From contig NZ_JANAIF010000033.1 in NCBI RefSeq assembly GCF_024721015.1, positions 1 through 38,476 on the forward strand: DNA of 38,476 bases, read 5' to 3'. Positions 1-9,172 of this stretch are shown one piece after another (position 1 is the first letter of the stretch; the number at the start of each line of letters is the position of its first letter). A program made the translations under genes and the position numbers. This DNA comes from Xenorhabdus bovienii (lineage in GTDB: Bacteria > Pseudomonadota > Gammaproteobacteria > Enterobacterales > Enterobacteriaceae). Under the pieces are notes generated by a model. It made no database searches. It was not told where the DNA came from and saw only the letters and a program-made list of their open reading frames with translations.

Positions 1-45
1 GATGGGATAATGGTTATATGCTGAAGGTTCTAACGGGAGGGTTTA
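1..45 (+). other. tRNA-like 5' half at the window edge, tentative
   Basis: The stretch from about base 6 to 34 resembles the D-arm and anticodon-arm 5' strand of some phage and Gly/Arg tRNAs: a GATAATGGTTAT D-arm-like block, then a GGTTCTAAC block that could be an anticodon loop reading TCT. The bases that follow (CGGGAG) do not pair with the preceding GAAGG, so no anticodon stem closes and no T-arm is seen. The acceptor start would lie at or beyond the left edge. It may be chance similarity or a degenerate tRNA. Confidence 0.2.
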
Positions 46-75
46 CGTCAGTATAATTTAGACCCGTTTGCCCTA

Positions 76-109
76 GGAAGCTCTCGTTCTGCCATTGAAC
101 TACACTCGC
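76..109 (-). pseudogene. tRNA-Gly-like 5' half, truncated
   Basis: On the minus strand, from 109 downward, the sequence reads as the 5' half of an E. coli glyU-like tRNA-Gly: acceptor strand GCGAGTG, TA, D-arm GTTCAATGGCAGAAC, then anticodon-stem GAGAGCT and loop TTCCTA (anticodon position TCC). The D-arm differs from glyU by one base. After the loop the sequence becomes GGGCAAACGGG, which cannot pair with GAGAGC. No T-arm or CACTCGC acceptor 3' strand appears before base 1. It therefore looks like a tRNA gene cut at the anticodon loop. The first bases also belong to a perfect hairpin at 108-125 with a UUCG loop on the minus strand. Confidence 0.5.
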
Positions 110-220
110 ATCATCGAAATGATGCCGTCAAATATATACCTGCTGTTGAATCTCAGTAAGTGATTATTGTTGGATTTTCTTTATATTTCAGTCAGTTGTT
201 TCAGTATGTCTTATCAGTAT

Positions 221-254
221 AAAAAAACGCCCTGTCCGGCTAACCTTACAGGGC
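221..254 (-). terminator. Rho-independent terminator of prfB-lysS
   Basis: On the minus strand a 7-bp GCCCTGT/ACAGGGC stem (248-254 with 229-235) with a 12-base loop is followed by G and seven Ts (221-227). It lies about 25 bp past the lysS stop codon. Confidence 0.85.
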
Positions 255-279
255 ATTTGTCGATTTTAATCAGAAATGA

Positions 280-1794
280 TTATTTATTCGGGCGCATTGC
301 TGGGAACAGGATCACGTCACGAATGGTATGGCTATCCGTGAACAACATAACCATACGGTCGATACCAATCCCCAAGCCTGCCGTTGGTGGCAAACCGTGT
401 TCCAGTGCAGTAACGTAGTCATCATCGTAGAACATCGCTTCGTCGTCACCTTCGTCTTTATGACGAACTTGCTCTGCAAAACGTTCTGCCTGATCTTCTG
501 CATCGTTCAGCTCGGAGAAGCCGTTACCAATTTCACGGCCACCGATGAAGAATTCAAAACGGTCTGTAATGAATGGGTTGTCATCATTACGGCGTGCCAG
601 CGGAGAAACTTCTGCTGGGTATTCAGTAATGAAAGTCGGTTGAATCAGGTGGCTTTCAGCGGTTTCTTCAAAGATTTCGCACTGAATACGACCCAAGCCC
701 CAGCTTTTTTCAATATCAATGCCAAGAGACTTCGCGATAACGACAGCTTTATCCATGTCATCCAGATCCGCAATATTGGTTTCTGGGCGATATTTGCAAA
801 TCGCTTCTTTCATGGTCATTTTGGTGAAAGGCTTACCGAAATCGAATTCTTGTTCACCGTATTTCACCAACGTAGTACCCAGCACTTCCTGAGTCAAAGT
901 ACGGAACAGTTCTTCGGTCAGTACGATCAGATCCTGGTAATCCGCATAAGCCATGTAGAGTTCCATCATGGTGAACTCTGGGTTATGACGCGGAGAAATA
1001 CCTTCGTTACGGAAGTTACGGTTGATTTCGAAAACGCGCTCAAAACCACCCACTACCAGACGTTTCAGATACAGTTCCGGTGCAATGCGCAGGTACATAT
1101 CGATGTCCAGCGCGTTGTGGTGCGTAGTAAATGGGCGCGCACTCGCTCCGCCTGGGATCGCCTGCATCATTGGGGTTTCAACTTCCATGAAGTCTTTTTT
1201 GACCATGAAGTTACGCAATGCAGCCATGATGCGGGAACGGATCTGGAATGTCTTGCGTGATTCGTCATTCGAGATCAGATCCAGATAACGCTGACGGTAG
1301 CGCATTTCCTGATCCGCCAAGCCGTGGAATTTATCCGGCAGCGGACGCAGTGCTTTGGTCAGCAAGCGCAGTTCAGTACAGTGAATGGAAAGTTCACCCG
1401 TTTTGGTTTTAAACAATTTACCGCGAGCGCCTAAAATGTCACCCAAATCCCATTTTTTGAACTGTTCATTATAAATGCCTTCCGGCAGGTCATCACGGGA
1501 AACGTAAACCTGAATACGTCCTCCCATGTCCTGCAAGGTCGCAAAGGATGCCTTGCCCATGATACGACGAGTCATCATACGGCCTGCTACGGTCACTTCA
1601 ATGTTTAGCGCTTCCAGTTCTTCCTGAGTCTTGTCATCATATTTTGCATGCAGATCTTCAGAAATGTTCTCACGACGAAAATCATTTGGGAATGCGATAC
1701 CGTTGCCGCGCAGTGCAGCCAGTTTTTCACGGCGAGTTTTCAGTTCATTATTTAAATCAGGAGCCTGTTCAGCTCCCTGCTGCTGTTGTGACAT
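280..1794 (-). CDS. lysS: Lysyl-tRNA synthetase, class II
   Basis: This 504-residue protein charges tRNA-Lys with lysine in the cytoplasm. Its length equals the usual enterobacterial LysS (about 505). An N-terminal OB-fold anticodon-binding domain covers roughly residues 60-150. The class II catalytic core follows, with motif 2 seen as [20 protein letters not shown] and motif 3 as GLGIGIDRM near the C terminus. The start is supported by a GAGGAAC ribosome-binding site. It lies 9 bp after prfB, with which it forms the conserved prfB-lysS pair, and a rho-independent terminator follows. E. coli also has an inducible paralogue, LysU. The neighbouring prfB identifies this copy as the constitutive lysS. 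I am very sure of the function. Confidence 0.98.
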   Translation of the reverse strand: MSQQQQGAEQAPDLNNELKTRREKLAALRGNGIAFPNDFRRENISEDLHAKYDDKTQEELEALNIEVTVAGRMMTRRIMGKASFATLQDMGGRIQVYVSRDDLPEGIYNEQFKKWDLGDILGARGKLFKTKTGELSIHCTELRLLTKALRPLPDKFHGLADQEMRYRQRYLDLISNDESRKTFQIRSRIMAALRNFMVKKDFMEVETPMMQAIPGGASARPFTTHHNALDIDMYLRIAPELYLKRLVVGGFERVFEINRNFRNEGISPRHNPEFTMMELYMAYADYQDLIVLTEELFRTLTQEVLGTTLVKYGEQEFDFGKPFTKMTMKEAICKYRPETNIADLDDMDKAVVIAKSLGIDIEKSWGLGRIQCEIFEETAESHLIQPTFITEYPAEVSPLARRNDDNPFITDRFEFFIGGREIGNGFSELNDAEDQAERFAEQVRHKDEGDDEAMFYDDDYVTALEHGLPPTAGLGIGIDRMVMLFTDSHTIRDVILFPAMRPNK

Positions 1795-1803
1795 TTTAGT
1801 TCC

Positions 1804-2902
1804 TCATAGGCCGGCTTTTAAGCTAGCTTCAATGAATTTGTCCAAATCCCCATCCAGCACAGACTGCGTATTGCGAGTTTCAACGCCAGTACGCAAATCT
1901 TTAATGCGGGAATCATCCAAAACGTAAGAGCGGATCTGACTGCCCCAACCGATATCCGATTTGTTTTCTTCCATCGCCTGTTTATCAGCATTCTTCTTCT
2001 GCATTTCCAGTTCATACAGTTTGGCTTTCAACTGTTTCATCGCCTGGTCTTTGTTTTTATGCTGAGAACGATCATTCTGGCACTGGGTTACAAGGCCAGT
2101 CGGTATGTGGGTGATACGCACCGCAGATTCAGTTTTGTTGACGTGCTGACCACCTGCACCGGAAGCACGGTATACATCAATACGCAAATCAACCGGGTTG
2201 ATTTCGATATCAATGTCATCATCCACTTCTGGGTAAATAAAGGCAGAGCTGAATGAGGTATGACGACGGCCACCTGAGTCAAACGGACTTTTACGTACCA
2301 AACGATGCACGCCCGTTTCTGTACGCAACCAACCGTAAGCATATTCACCGATGATTTTAATGGTTGCAGATTTCAAACCAGCAACGTCACCATCAGACTC
2401 TTCGATAATTTCAGTTTTAAAACCTTTGGACTCAGCCCAGCGCAGAAACATACGCATCAACATACTGGCCCAGTCCTGCGCTTCTGTACCACCAGAGCCA
2501 GCCTGTAAATCCAGATAGCAGTTTGCGCTGTCATATTGACCTGAGAACATGCGGCGAAATTCAAGTTGACCGAGTTTTTCTTCCAACTGTTCCAACTCAG
2601 CTACGGCTTCATTGAAAGTCTCTTCATCATCAGCTTCTAAAGCCAGTTCCAGCAGGCCGTTCACATCTTCCAGACCCTGATCAAGCTGTTCAATCGTTTC
2701 TACGATGTTTTCCAGTGATGAACGCTCTTTACCTAATGCCTGTGCCCGCTCCGGTTCATTCCAGACATCAGGCTGTTCCAGTTCAGCATTGACTTCTTCT
2801 AAACGTTCTTTCTTGGCATCATAGTCAAAGATACCCCCTCAGAACTTCTGTCCGCTCAGACAAGTCCTGAATGTGGTTTTTTACCGGGTTAATTTCAAAC
2901 AT
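1804..2902 (-). CDS. prfB: Peptide chain release factor 2, programmed +1 frameshift
   Basis: RF2 recognises UGA and UAA stop codons and triggers peptide release. The gene is read in two frames. Codons 1-25 run from the ATG at 2902, and codon 26 is an in-frame TGA (2827-2825). It is preceded by the Shine-Dalgarno-like AGGGGGTAT and the slippery CTT, and followed by C. This matches the E. coli autoregulatory site, where low RF2 lets the ribosome slip +1. The second frame (GAC from 2826) runs to the stop at 1804, giving 365 residues, the same as E. coli. The anticodon-mimic SPF (residues 205-207) and the catalytic GGQ (250-252) are present. Residue 246 is Ala, not the less active Thr of E. coli K-12. 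An ORF caller that ignores the frameshift would report only a truncated product. Confidence 0.97.
2825..2840 (-). promoter_or_regulatory. RF2 programmed frameshift site
   Basis: Minus strand AGGGGGTATCTTTGAC: an internal Shine-Dalgarno-like AGGGGG, three bases, then CTT TGA C. In E. coli the same element senses RF2 level through slow UGA termination. It is essentially identical here. Confidence 0.95.
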
Positions 2903-2993
2903 ATTTTGTGTCTTATACCGTAGTGGTCACATGGATATTTTCGAACTGCGTATTCTAACGGATCTGTCAAACGGTTTATAGCCTTTCTGGAGA

Positions 2994-3027
2994 TTTGCCA
3001 CACAATCACTTTCGATCATGTGGCAAA
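2994..3027. other. Inverted repeat between recJ and prfB
   Basis: A perfect 9-bp inverted repeat (TTTGCCACA at 2994-3002 with TGTGGCAAA at 3019-3027) lies 34-67 bp downstream of the recJ stop and upstream of prfB. On the minus strand it is followed by TCTCC, not a T run, so as a recJ terminator it is weak. On the plus strand GTTTT follows. It probably forms a 3' end hairpin protecting the recJ transcript. Confidence 0.5.
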
Positions 3028-3060
3028 GTTTTAATAGCTGATCATACCATTCAGGCCAAT

Positions 3061-4809
3061 TCAGTAAGGCCAGATGTGCTGGATCAAAAGTTGGACATCG
3101 CGATTACCGCGAAATTCGTTGATATCCAGTTTATAGGCCAATTCCACTGTTTTGACGCTGTTATCCGGCCAGCGATGAGTATCGATGTTAAACGCAATGC
3201 CATCTAACATCGGCCCACCGTTTAATGGCTCAAGCATGACTTTCAGGTGTTTTTCGCCAACAATCCGCTGTTGCAGCAGTTTGAATTTGCCATCAAATAT
3301 CGGTTCGGCAAATGCCTGCCCCCACGGACCACCTTCTCGCAGAATTTCCGCAATTTCCAGCGATAACTCCCCTAAGGCCAGCTCGCCATCGCTCCAGACC
3401 ACTCCCTCAAGCTGGGCGATATCCAGCCAATCGGCCATCAACGCAGAGAAATGGCGCTGAAACAGATCAAATTTATCCTGCTTAATTGACAAGCCCGCAG
3501 CCATAGCATGGCCGCCAAATTTCAATATCAAGCCCGGATGCAGAGTATCGAGGCGCTCAAGCGCATCACGCATATGCAATCCATTCACTGAACGGCCTGA
3601 ACCTTTTAATGTTCCATCGCCTGCCGGAGCAAAGGCAATAACCGGACGGTGAAAACGTTCTTTAATACGCGAGGCCAGAATACCCACTACGCCCTGATGC
3701 CACTCTGGATGATAAATGACTAGTCCGTAAGGTAGCTGAGTATGGGTACGTTCGAATTGATCACAAATCTGCAAAGCTTCCTGCTTCATCCCCTGCTCAA
3801 TTTCACGGCGGGTTTGGTTCAGTCCATCAAGTTCACAGACTATCTGACGAGCTTGCACCATATCATCCGTCAACAATAAAGCCACGCCAACGGACATATC
3901 ATCCAGCCGTCCGGCTGCGTTCAGTCGTGGCCCAAGCGAAAACCCCAAATCACTGGCAGTCAGTTTGGTGGATTCCCGTTTGGAAATTTCAAGCAGCGCC
4001 CGAATTCCCACGCAACAGCGACCAGCACGAATGCGGTTCAATCCTTGATACACAAAAATACGGTTATTGGTATCAAGAGGAACCACGTCTGCCACGGTTC
4101 CGAGTGCCACCAGATCAAGTAGTTCCGCCAGATTGGGCAGCGGAATACCCTGCTGCTCAAACCACGCTGTTTTACGTAATTCTGCCCTGAGTGCCGACAT
4201 CAGATAAAATGCCACCCCCACACCAGCCAGCGCTTTCGAGGGGAAAGCACAATCATGCAGGTTAGGGTTGATAATGGCATCTGCGGCTGGTAGTGTCTCT
4301 CCGGGCAAGTGATGATCGGTGACAAGCACTTTGATGCTGTGCTGATGCGCCGCTGCCACCCCTTCGTGGGAAGAGATGCCATTGTCCACAGTAATGATCA
4401 GATCAGCGCCTTTTTTGACGACTTCATTAACAACCTGAACACTTAAGCCATAACCGTCTTCAAAACGATTTGGCACAAGATAATCAAGATTGCGATAGCC
4501 CATCGCCCGCAAGGCACGGATACACAATGCTGTACTGGTTGCCCCATCTGTATCGAAATCACCGACAATAACAATACGCCAATGGTCGTGCAATGCTGTT
4601 ATCAGCAAGAAAACAGCCTGTTCAATGCCATTGAGAGATTGATAATTGAGTAGCCCTTTGGCTCCACGTTCCAGTTCATCAGCCTGACGAATACCCCGCA
4701 TAGCGTATAAACGACGCAATAATGGATGAATACTATTGGGAAGATGACTGTCATCCGCCACCGGGCGGCGGCGGAGTTGTGTTTCTATATTCACTGGGGG
4801 TTGCTTCAC
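3061..4809 (-). CDS. recJ: Single-stranded-DNA-specific 5'-3' exonuclease RecJ
   Basis: RecJ degrades single-stranded DNA from the 5' end in RecF-pathway recombination, mismatch repair and base excision repair. The 582-residue product fits the family (E. coli 577). DHH-superfamily metal-binding motifs are clear: DFDTDGA at residues 84-90, DNG at 142-144, and TDHH at 164-167. The DHHA1 half carries GGHAMAAG at about residue 435. It is the last gene of xerD-dsbC-recJ, starting 21 bp after dsbC, the same order as in E. coli. Nothing in the sequence suggests loss of function. Confidence 0.97.
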   Translation of the reverse strand: MKQPPVNIETQLRRRPVADDSHLPNSIHPLLRRLYAMRGIRQADELERGAKGLLNYQSLNGIEQAVFLLITALHDHWRIVIVGDFDTDGATSTALCIRALRAMGYRNLDYLVPNRFEDGYGLSVQVVNEVVKKGADLIITVDNGISSHEGVAAAHQHSIKVLVTDHHLPGETLPAADAIINPNLHDCAFPSKALAGVGVAFYLMSALRAELRKTAWFEQQGIPLPNLAELLDLVALGTVADVVPLDTNNRIFVYQGLNRIRAGRCCVGIRALLEISKRESTKLTASDLGFSLGPRLNAAGRLDDMSVGVALLLTDDMVQARQIVCELDGLNQTRREIEQGMKQEALQICDQFERTHTQLPYGLVIYHPEWHQGVVGILASRIKERFHRPVIAFAPAGDGTLKGSGRSVNGLHMRDALERLDTLHPGLILKFGGHAMAAGLSIKQDKFDLFQRHFSALMADWLDIAQLEGVVWSDGELALGELSLEIAEILREGGPWGQAFAEPIFDGKFKLLQQRIVGEKHLKVMLEPLNGGPMLDGIAFNIDTHRWPDNSVKTVELAYKLDINEFRGNRDVQLLIQHIWPY

Positions 4810-4830
4810 TGAATTTGAGTCATTGACGAA

Positions 4831-5532
4831 TTATTCACCATTTTGTTCCAGAGCTTCTTTCAGATCTTTTGGCGGCATAAAACCACCAAGCACGCTGCCA
4901 TCCTGAAGTACAATCGCAGGTGTTCCCTGAACACCAAACTGCAAACCTAACTGGTATTGTTTCGCTATATCATTTTTACAGCTCTTGATCGGAGAAATGT
5001 TATCCCCTTTGAAAGCAGCATCCAGCGCTTTATTAGGTGTCGCACTGCACCAGATGGATTGCATATCTTTGGCTGATTGATGTTGCAGACTATGGCGAGG
5101 AAATGCCAAATAACGGATGGTGATATCCAAATCGTTATACTCTTTCATTTCCTCATGCAACTTGCGGCAATAACCACAGGTAATATCAGTAAAAACAGTC
5201 ACGACATGTTTTTCTTTTGGTGCCTTGTAAACAATCATTTGATTTTTCAGAGCATCCAGTTTTTTCACCAGAACCTGATTGGTGACATTCTTTGGTAATT
5301 TGCCACTAATATCGTAAACCTGGGCTTTGAACAAATACTTACCATCGTTGGAGATATGAATAATACCCTGATCTGTCAAAACCGTGCTCACGCCAGCCAG
5401 TTGTGATGGCGTGATACTTTCGGCTTTAAGTCCCATTTTTGACAATGAGTTATTAACCGCACTGTCATTAGCAAATACATTGCTGGCAAAGGCCGTCAAT
5501 AATAAGGAAAAACAAAACGCTAGCTTCTTCAT
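4831..5532 (-). CDS. dsbC: Periplasmic disulfide isomerase DsbC
   Basis: DsbC is a V-shaped periplasmic homodimer that reshuffles wrong disulfide bonds and is kept reduced by DsbD. With the start at 5532 the precursor has 233 residues. A typical signal peptide (MKK, then a hydrophobic stretch) ends in NVFA at residue 21. The thioredoxin-fold active site is CGYC (119-122), with the cis-proline in GTPAI. Cys162 and Cys185 match the structural disulfide. Upstream in-frame starts exist (to 5562), but AAAGGA seven bases before 5532 and the signal peptide favour 5532. It is the middle gene of xerD-dsbC-recJ, 32 bp after xerD. Confidence 0.96.
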   Translation of the reverse strand: MKKLAFCFSLLLTAFASNVFANDSAVNNSLSKMGLKAESITPSQLAGVSTVLTDQGIIHISNDGKYLFKAQVYDISGKLPKNVTNQVLVKKLDALKNQMIVYKAPKEKHVVTVFTDITCGYCRKLHEEMKEYNDLDITIRYLAFPRHSLQHQSAKDMQSIWCSATPNKALDAAFKGDNISPIKSCKNDIAKQYQLGLQFGVQGTPAIVLQDGSVLGGFMPPKDLKEALEQNGE

Positions 5533-5564
5533 CTTTTGTTCCTTTATTTCCATTTTTTTCACAG

Positions 5565-6521
5565 TTATCCACGAGGATGATGTTGTTGATGCAGCGCTTT
5601 AAGACGTTCAGTCGCCACATGAGTATAAATTTGAGTCGTGGAGAGATCACTGTGACCCAGCAGCATCTGCACAACGCGTAAGTCTGCACCATGGTTGAGT
5701 AAATGCGTTGCAAAAGCATGACGCAAAACATGGGGTGATAAGCGTTCGGTATCAATGCCAGACAGTACGGCATAATGTTTGATCCGATGCCAGAAAGTCT
5801 GGCGGGTCATCTGCGTTCCCCTTTTGCTGGGGAAGAAAACGTCAGATACCGAGCCATTTAATAACCACGGACGCCCATACTCTAGGTATTTTTCCAACCA
5901 GTAAAGCGCTTCTTCTCCCAAAGGAACCAATCTTTCCTTGTTTCCCTTACCCACTACCCTAACCACACCCTGACGTAAGCTCACATCCGATAATGTCAGC
6001 CCAACCAACTCAGACACCCGCAATCCGCAGGCATAAAGCACTTCAAACATGGCTTTATCTCGCAGTTCAATCGGTTGGTCAATCAAGGGAGCATTAAGCA
6101 AATCCTCAACTTGTTTTTCACTTAAGTCTTTGGGTAAACGTTTAGGCAATTTAGGGGCAGATAAAAGTGCTGTTGGATCATCCAAACGCATTTTTTCACG
6201 ATAAAGATACTGAAACAACCGCCGCATTGTACTCAGCAAGCGGGCTGAACTACTGGCTTTATAACCGCCATCTACCCGTTCAGCCAAAAATAATTGTAGT
6301 TCAATAGATTCCACAGAAAGTAAATCATGACCACCATATACCAGCCAACTATCTAGGGCTTGTAAATCCAGCCGATAAGAAGATAGCGTATTTTCAGCCA
6401 GATCCTTTTCCAGCCAGATGGTATCCAGAAATTGCTCTATAAGGAGATTAGCCGATGGGGTCTGTTCCGATGACTTATCTTGCGAGGAATAGTTTTCTGA
6501 TAAATCGTGTTTTTTTGGCAC
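5565..6521 (-). CDS. xerD: Tyrosine recombinase XerD
   Basis: XerD works with XerC at the dif site to resolve chromosome dimers, under FtsK control. The C-terminal catalytic domain has all expected residues: R168, K192, H264-x-x-R267, H290 and the nucleophile Y299 (IYTHVATERL). The N-terminal core-binding domain starts near residue 26 (LLIEQFLDTIWLEK). The product is 318 residues against 298 in E. coli, because translation seems to begin at a GTG. That start is preceded by AAAGGAGGG, and it adds about 20 polar residues. Identity as XerD and not an integrase rests on the conserved dsbC-recJ context and near-identical C terminus (THVATERLKALHQQHHPRG). It heads the xerD-dsbC-recJ operon. Confidence 0.96.
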   Translation of the reverse strand: MPKKHDLSENYSSQDKSSEQTPSANLLIEQFLDTIWLEKDLAENTLSSYRLDLQALDSWLVYGGHDLLSVESIELQLFLAERVDGGYKASSSARLLSTMRRLFQYLYREKMRLDDPTALLSAPKLPKRLPKDLSEKQVEDLLNAPLIDQPIELRDKAMFEVLYACGLRVSELVGLTLSDVSLRQGVVRVVGKGNKERLVPLGEEALYWLEKYLEYGRPWLLNGSVSDVFFPSKRGTQMTRQTFWHRIKHYAVLSGIDTERLSPHVLRHAFATHLLNHGADLRVVQMLLGHSDLSTTQIYTHVATERLKALHQQHHPRG

Positions 6522-6624
6522 AAGCCCTCCTTTATATCTGCGACTTCCGAGCTGCTATTATGCCTGAAAAAACAATTCTTCTGTTACAATGCGGCCCCTG
6601 ATATTCGAAATGTCCTGGTAAATA

Positions 6625-7146
6625 ATGATGAAAATTGGTCTCTTTTACGGCTCCAGTACATGCTATACAGAAATGGTAGCAGAAAAAATACGCGATATAC
6701 TCGGCGAAGATCTGATCGAACTGCATAATGTCAAAGATTGTGATCCCCAATTGATGGAAGATTATTCTGTCCTTATTCTCGGCATTCCTACTTGGGATTT
6801 CGGTGAATTACAGGAAGATTGGCTGGCTATCTGGGATCAACTTCCATCATTGGATCTGGCGGGAAAAATCGTTGCCATGTATGGCATGGGGGATCAGATC
6901 GACTACAGTGAATGGTTTCTGGATTCGTTGGGAATGCTGTATCACCATTTGCTGCCTGCGGGTGCGCAGTTTGTTGGTTTTTGGCCAACAGAAGGTTATG
7001 AATTCACCAGCCCTAAACCACTGACCGAAGATGGCAAACAATTTGTCGGCCTGGCTCTGGATGATGTAAACCAGTTCGAGCAAACTGATGAACGTTTGAG
7101 CGAATGGTGTATGCAGATATTGGCAGAAATGGAAGCGCTGTTTTAA
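6625..7146 (+). CDS. fldB: Flavodoxin 2 (FldB)
   Basis: This is an FMN-binding electron carrier of 173 residues, the same length as E. coli FldB, which belongs to the SoxRS oxidative-stress regulon there. The phosphate-binding loop reads GSSTCYTE near residues 8-15. The flavin-contact region includes PTWDFGE (about residues 55-61), and [13 protein letters not shown] follows near residue 92. [13 protein letters not shown] is typical of long-chain flavodoxins. Two adjacent ATGs occur at 6625 and 6628, and either may be used. The gene is divergent from xerD and ends only 5 bp from the convergent ygfX. Confidence 0.95.
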   Translation: MMKIGLFYGSSTCYTEMVAEKIRDILGEDLIELHNVKDCDPQLMEDYSVLILGIPTWDFGELQEDWLAIWDQLPSLDLAGKIVAMYGMGDQIDYSEWFLDSLGMLYHHLLPAGAQFVGFWPTEGYEFTSPKPLTEDGKQFVGLALDDVNQFEQTDERLSEWCMQILAEMEALF

Positions 7147-7151
7147 TCCCG

Positions 7152-7577
7152 CTATATATCAGGATACTGACGCATAAGCTGGTTCAAATGACGCCACATC
7201 TTTGGTGGCACACTGTCTGATGCCACCCATAACCGAATTAACGACCGATGGCGGATACTTTCTGTTTTGTCAAAGGCGTGAAGTGTGATCACCATACCAT
7301 AGCGGCTTAACCACGGTGGCCTAGTGAGTTTCCACGCCGCTTTTTGCCAATGCATTTTCTGGCCACTGAACAGCACCAGCCTTCCCTGACACCGTCTAAT
7401 GTTTTTTTGGCTCCACACCCAGCTCACCATAATGATGACAAACAGTGGAAGCCAGAGATAAAAACCACTGGCAGGCCACGGAGCCAATAACGCGGCAAGC
7501 ATAATTACGCCATGCACACCTGAAGAAAACAGGCGGCTATGACGGGATACCTTCAGTTCACAGTGCCACAGGGCCAC
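7152..7577 (-). CDS. ygfX: YgfX (CptA) inner-membrane protein
   Basis: A 141-residue protein with two N-terminal hydrophobic segments (about residues 20-37 and 40-55) joined by a short turn, followed by a basic cytoplasmic tail rich in W and R. This matches E. coli YgfX (135 residues). YgfX was reported as the toxin partner of YgfY, affecting MreB and FtsZ. That toxin-antitoxin reading is disputed because YgfY is the SDH flavinylation factor SdhE. Its start overlaps the end of sdhE by 20 bp, implying translational coupling. Confidence 0.9.
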   Translation of the reverse strand: MALWHCELKVSRHSRLFSSGVHGVIMLAALLAPWPASGFYLWLPLFVIIMVSWVWSQKNIRRCQGRLVLFSGQKMHWQKAAWKLTRPPWLSRYGMVITLHAFDKTESIRHRSLIRLWVASDSVPPKMWRHLNQLMRQYPDI

Positions 7578-7824
7578 GGGCTTGGTTTCTGCTCTGAATC
7601 AATTGCACCATGCGGAACAGCTCATCATCTTCTGGACGACCATGATTCATGAGCCAGTTAAAGAGATCAGGATCTGCACACTCCAGCAAACGAACGAAAA
7701 GCCGCTTATCATCATCATTCAATGAGTCATATTCATATTCAAAAAACGGCATGATAGAAATATCCAGTTCACGCATTCCACGACGACATGCCCAGTGAAT
7801 ACGCGCTTTATTGTCAATATCCAT
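7558..7824 (-). CDS. sdhE: FAD assembly factor SdhE (YgfY/CptB)
   Basis: A small cytoplasmic protein (88 residues) that promotes covalent attachment of FAD to the SdhA and FrdA flavoprotein subunits. The signature RGxxE motif is seen at R15-G16-M-R-E19 in a helical acidic domain of family-typical length. The ATG at 7824 follows an AGAGGC ribosome-binding site. It is the first gene of sdhE-ygfX and is divergent from ygfZ. Confidence 0.95.
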   Translation of the reverse strand: MDIDNKARIHWACRRGMRELDISIMPFFEYEYDSLNDDDKRLFVRLLECADPDLFNWLMNHGRPEDDELFRMVQLIQSRNQARGPVAL

Positions 7825-8146
7825 GTTTAAAAAGCCTCTTGATTATTTTCATTCGTGCCATTGAGACGGCAATGCTGATGTCGCGAAAGATTAACAAGTT
7901 ACCCGTCGTTTCAGAAATGATCACGGTTGCAAAATTTCACAGTCAAAGGGAATTATCAACGATTCTGGACTGTTTTTCATCATTCGTGACAGTTGAATCA
8001 AGATATATCGATAATATGCGAAGAGCATCGCAACAAATCACCTTTAACGTCCAGTCAGTAAATAACAAGAATAACTCCTTTGCATTAAGCCCCATCTCTT
8101 TTACCATTAGCCTTATTTCTCAGATAGTTTACTGGCAGGAGCTGTT
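7825..8146. other. Divergent intergenic region sdhE/ygfZ
   Basis: These 322 bp separate the divergent sdhE and ygfZ starts and must hold both promoters. I see no strong -35/-10 pair, hairpin or operator that I can assign. A plus-strand reading frame crosses the region but starts inside sdhE antisense and ends inside ygfZ in another frame, so I do not call it a gene. Confidence 0.6.
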
Positions 8147-9157
8147 ATGGCTGACCAAATTCTATTTTCTGCTCAAATTTCTGCACAACTCCCATCTCCT
8201 TCAGCAGCACTTCCCCTGACTTTAATTTCCCTTAATGATTGGGGGATGATAAGCGTAACAGGCGCAGATGCGGAAAAGTATCTGCAAGGCCAAGTCACAT
8301 CAGATGTCGCCTTGCTCAACCAAAAACATGTGTTGAGCGCACATTGTGATGCCAAAGGAAAGATGTGGAGTAACCTGCGGCTGTTTCACCGTGGTGAAGG
8401 TTTTGCCTATATTGAACGTCGCACAGTATTGGATCCCCAGCTGACTGAATTGAAAAAGTATGCTGTGTTTTCCAAAGTGACCTTTGCTAAAGATGAAGAA
8501 AGCATCCTGCTTGGTGTTGCCGGAGCGGAAAGCAGGAACGCGCTGGCAGAAATGTTTCCCACCCTGCCCGATGCCGAAACAACCGTTATTCAACACGAAA
8601 CAACTACCCTTCTTCACTTCGCCTTCCCCACAGAACGTTTCCTTTTAGTCACCGATCAGGCTACCGCAGCCCAGTTAGCGGAAACGTTAGCAGAGAAATT
8701 TCAGGCGCAATTGAGCGACAGTCAGCAGTGGTTGGCACTGGAGATTGAAGCAGGCTTCCCGGTCATTGATTCAGCCAGCAGCGCCCAGTTCATTCCACAA
8801 GCGATGAATATTCAGGCTCTTGAGGGCAGTATCAGCTTCAAGAAAGGCTGTTATACCGGTCAGGAGATGGTGGCTCGTGCCAAATACCGCGGTGCTAATA
8901 AGCGGGCAATGTACTGGCTGGCTGGCACGGCTTCTTCTCTTCCCGTCGCCGGAGACGATCTGGAGTGGCAACTGGGTGATAAATGGCGCAGAACGGGCTC
9001 GGTTCTGACTGCGGTCAGACTCGCTGATGGTTCAATCTGGGTGCAAGTTGTCATGAACAATGATATGGCTGCTGACAGTATTTTCCGTATCCGTGAAGAT
9101 GAAGGAAGTTCTCTTACCATTCAATCGCTTCCTTATTCATTAGATGAAGAAAAATAA
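8147..9157 (+). CDS. ygfZ: tRNA-modifying protein YgfZ (folate-binding)
   Basis: A folate-dependent protein related to GcvT that supports iron-sulfur enzymes such as MiaB, which modifies tRNA, and contributes to oxidative-stress tolerance. The 336-residue product fits the family (E. coli 326). The hallmark KGCYTGQE is at residues 233-240 with the conserved Cys235. An AGGAG site lies just before the ATG at 8147. The next gene begins 15 bp after this stop, so the two are probably cotranscribed. The product acts in the cytoplasm. Confidence 0.95.
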   Translation: MADQILFSAQISAQLPSPSAALPLTLISLNDWGMISVTGADAEKYLQGQVTSDVALLNQKHVLSAHCDAKGKMWSNLRLFHRGEGFAYIERRTVLDPQLTELKKYAVFSKVTFAKDEESILLGVAGAESRNALAEMFPTLPDAETTVIQHETTTLLHFAFPTERFLLVTDQATAAQLAETLAEKFQAQLSDSQQWLALEIEAGFPVIDSASSAQFIPQAMNIQALEGSISFKKGCYTGQEMVARAKYRGANKRAMYWLAGTASSLPVAGDDLEWQLGDKWRRTGSVLTAVRLADGSIWVQVVMNNDMAADSIFRIREDEGSSLTIQSLPYSLDEEK

Positions 9158-9172
9158 TATTTGAGGTTTTTT

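Noticed and set aside
328..1260. A 310-codon plus-strand reading frame antisense to lysS
   Set aside because: It overlaps fully with the unmistakable lysS coding strand, lacks a ribosome-binding site and has no recognisable protein motifs.
7152..7824. sdhE-ygfX as a new toxin-antitoxin system
   Set aside because: The pair is a known conserved enterobacterial locus. SdhE has a well-supported flavinylation role, so novelty is not supported here.
7788..8219. A 143-codon plus-strand reading frame crossing the sdhE-ygfZ gap
   Set aside because: It begins inside sdhE antisense, ends inside ygfZ in another frame, and has no ribosome-binding site or family similarity that I recognise.
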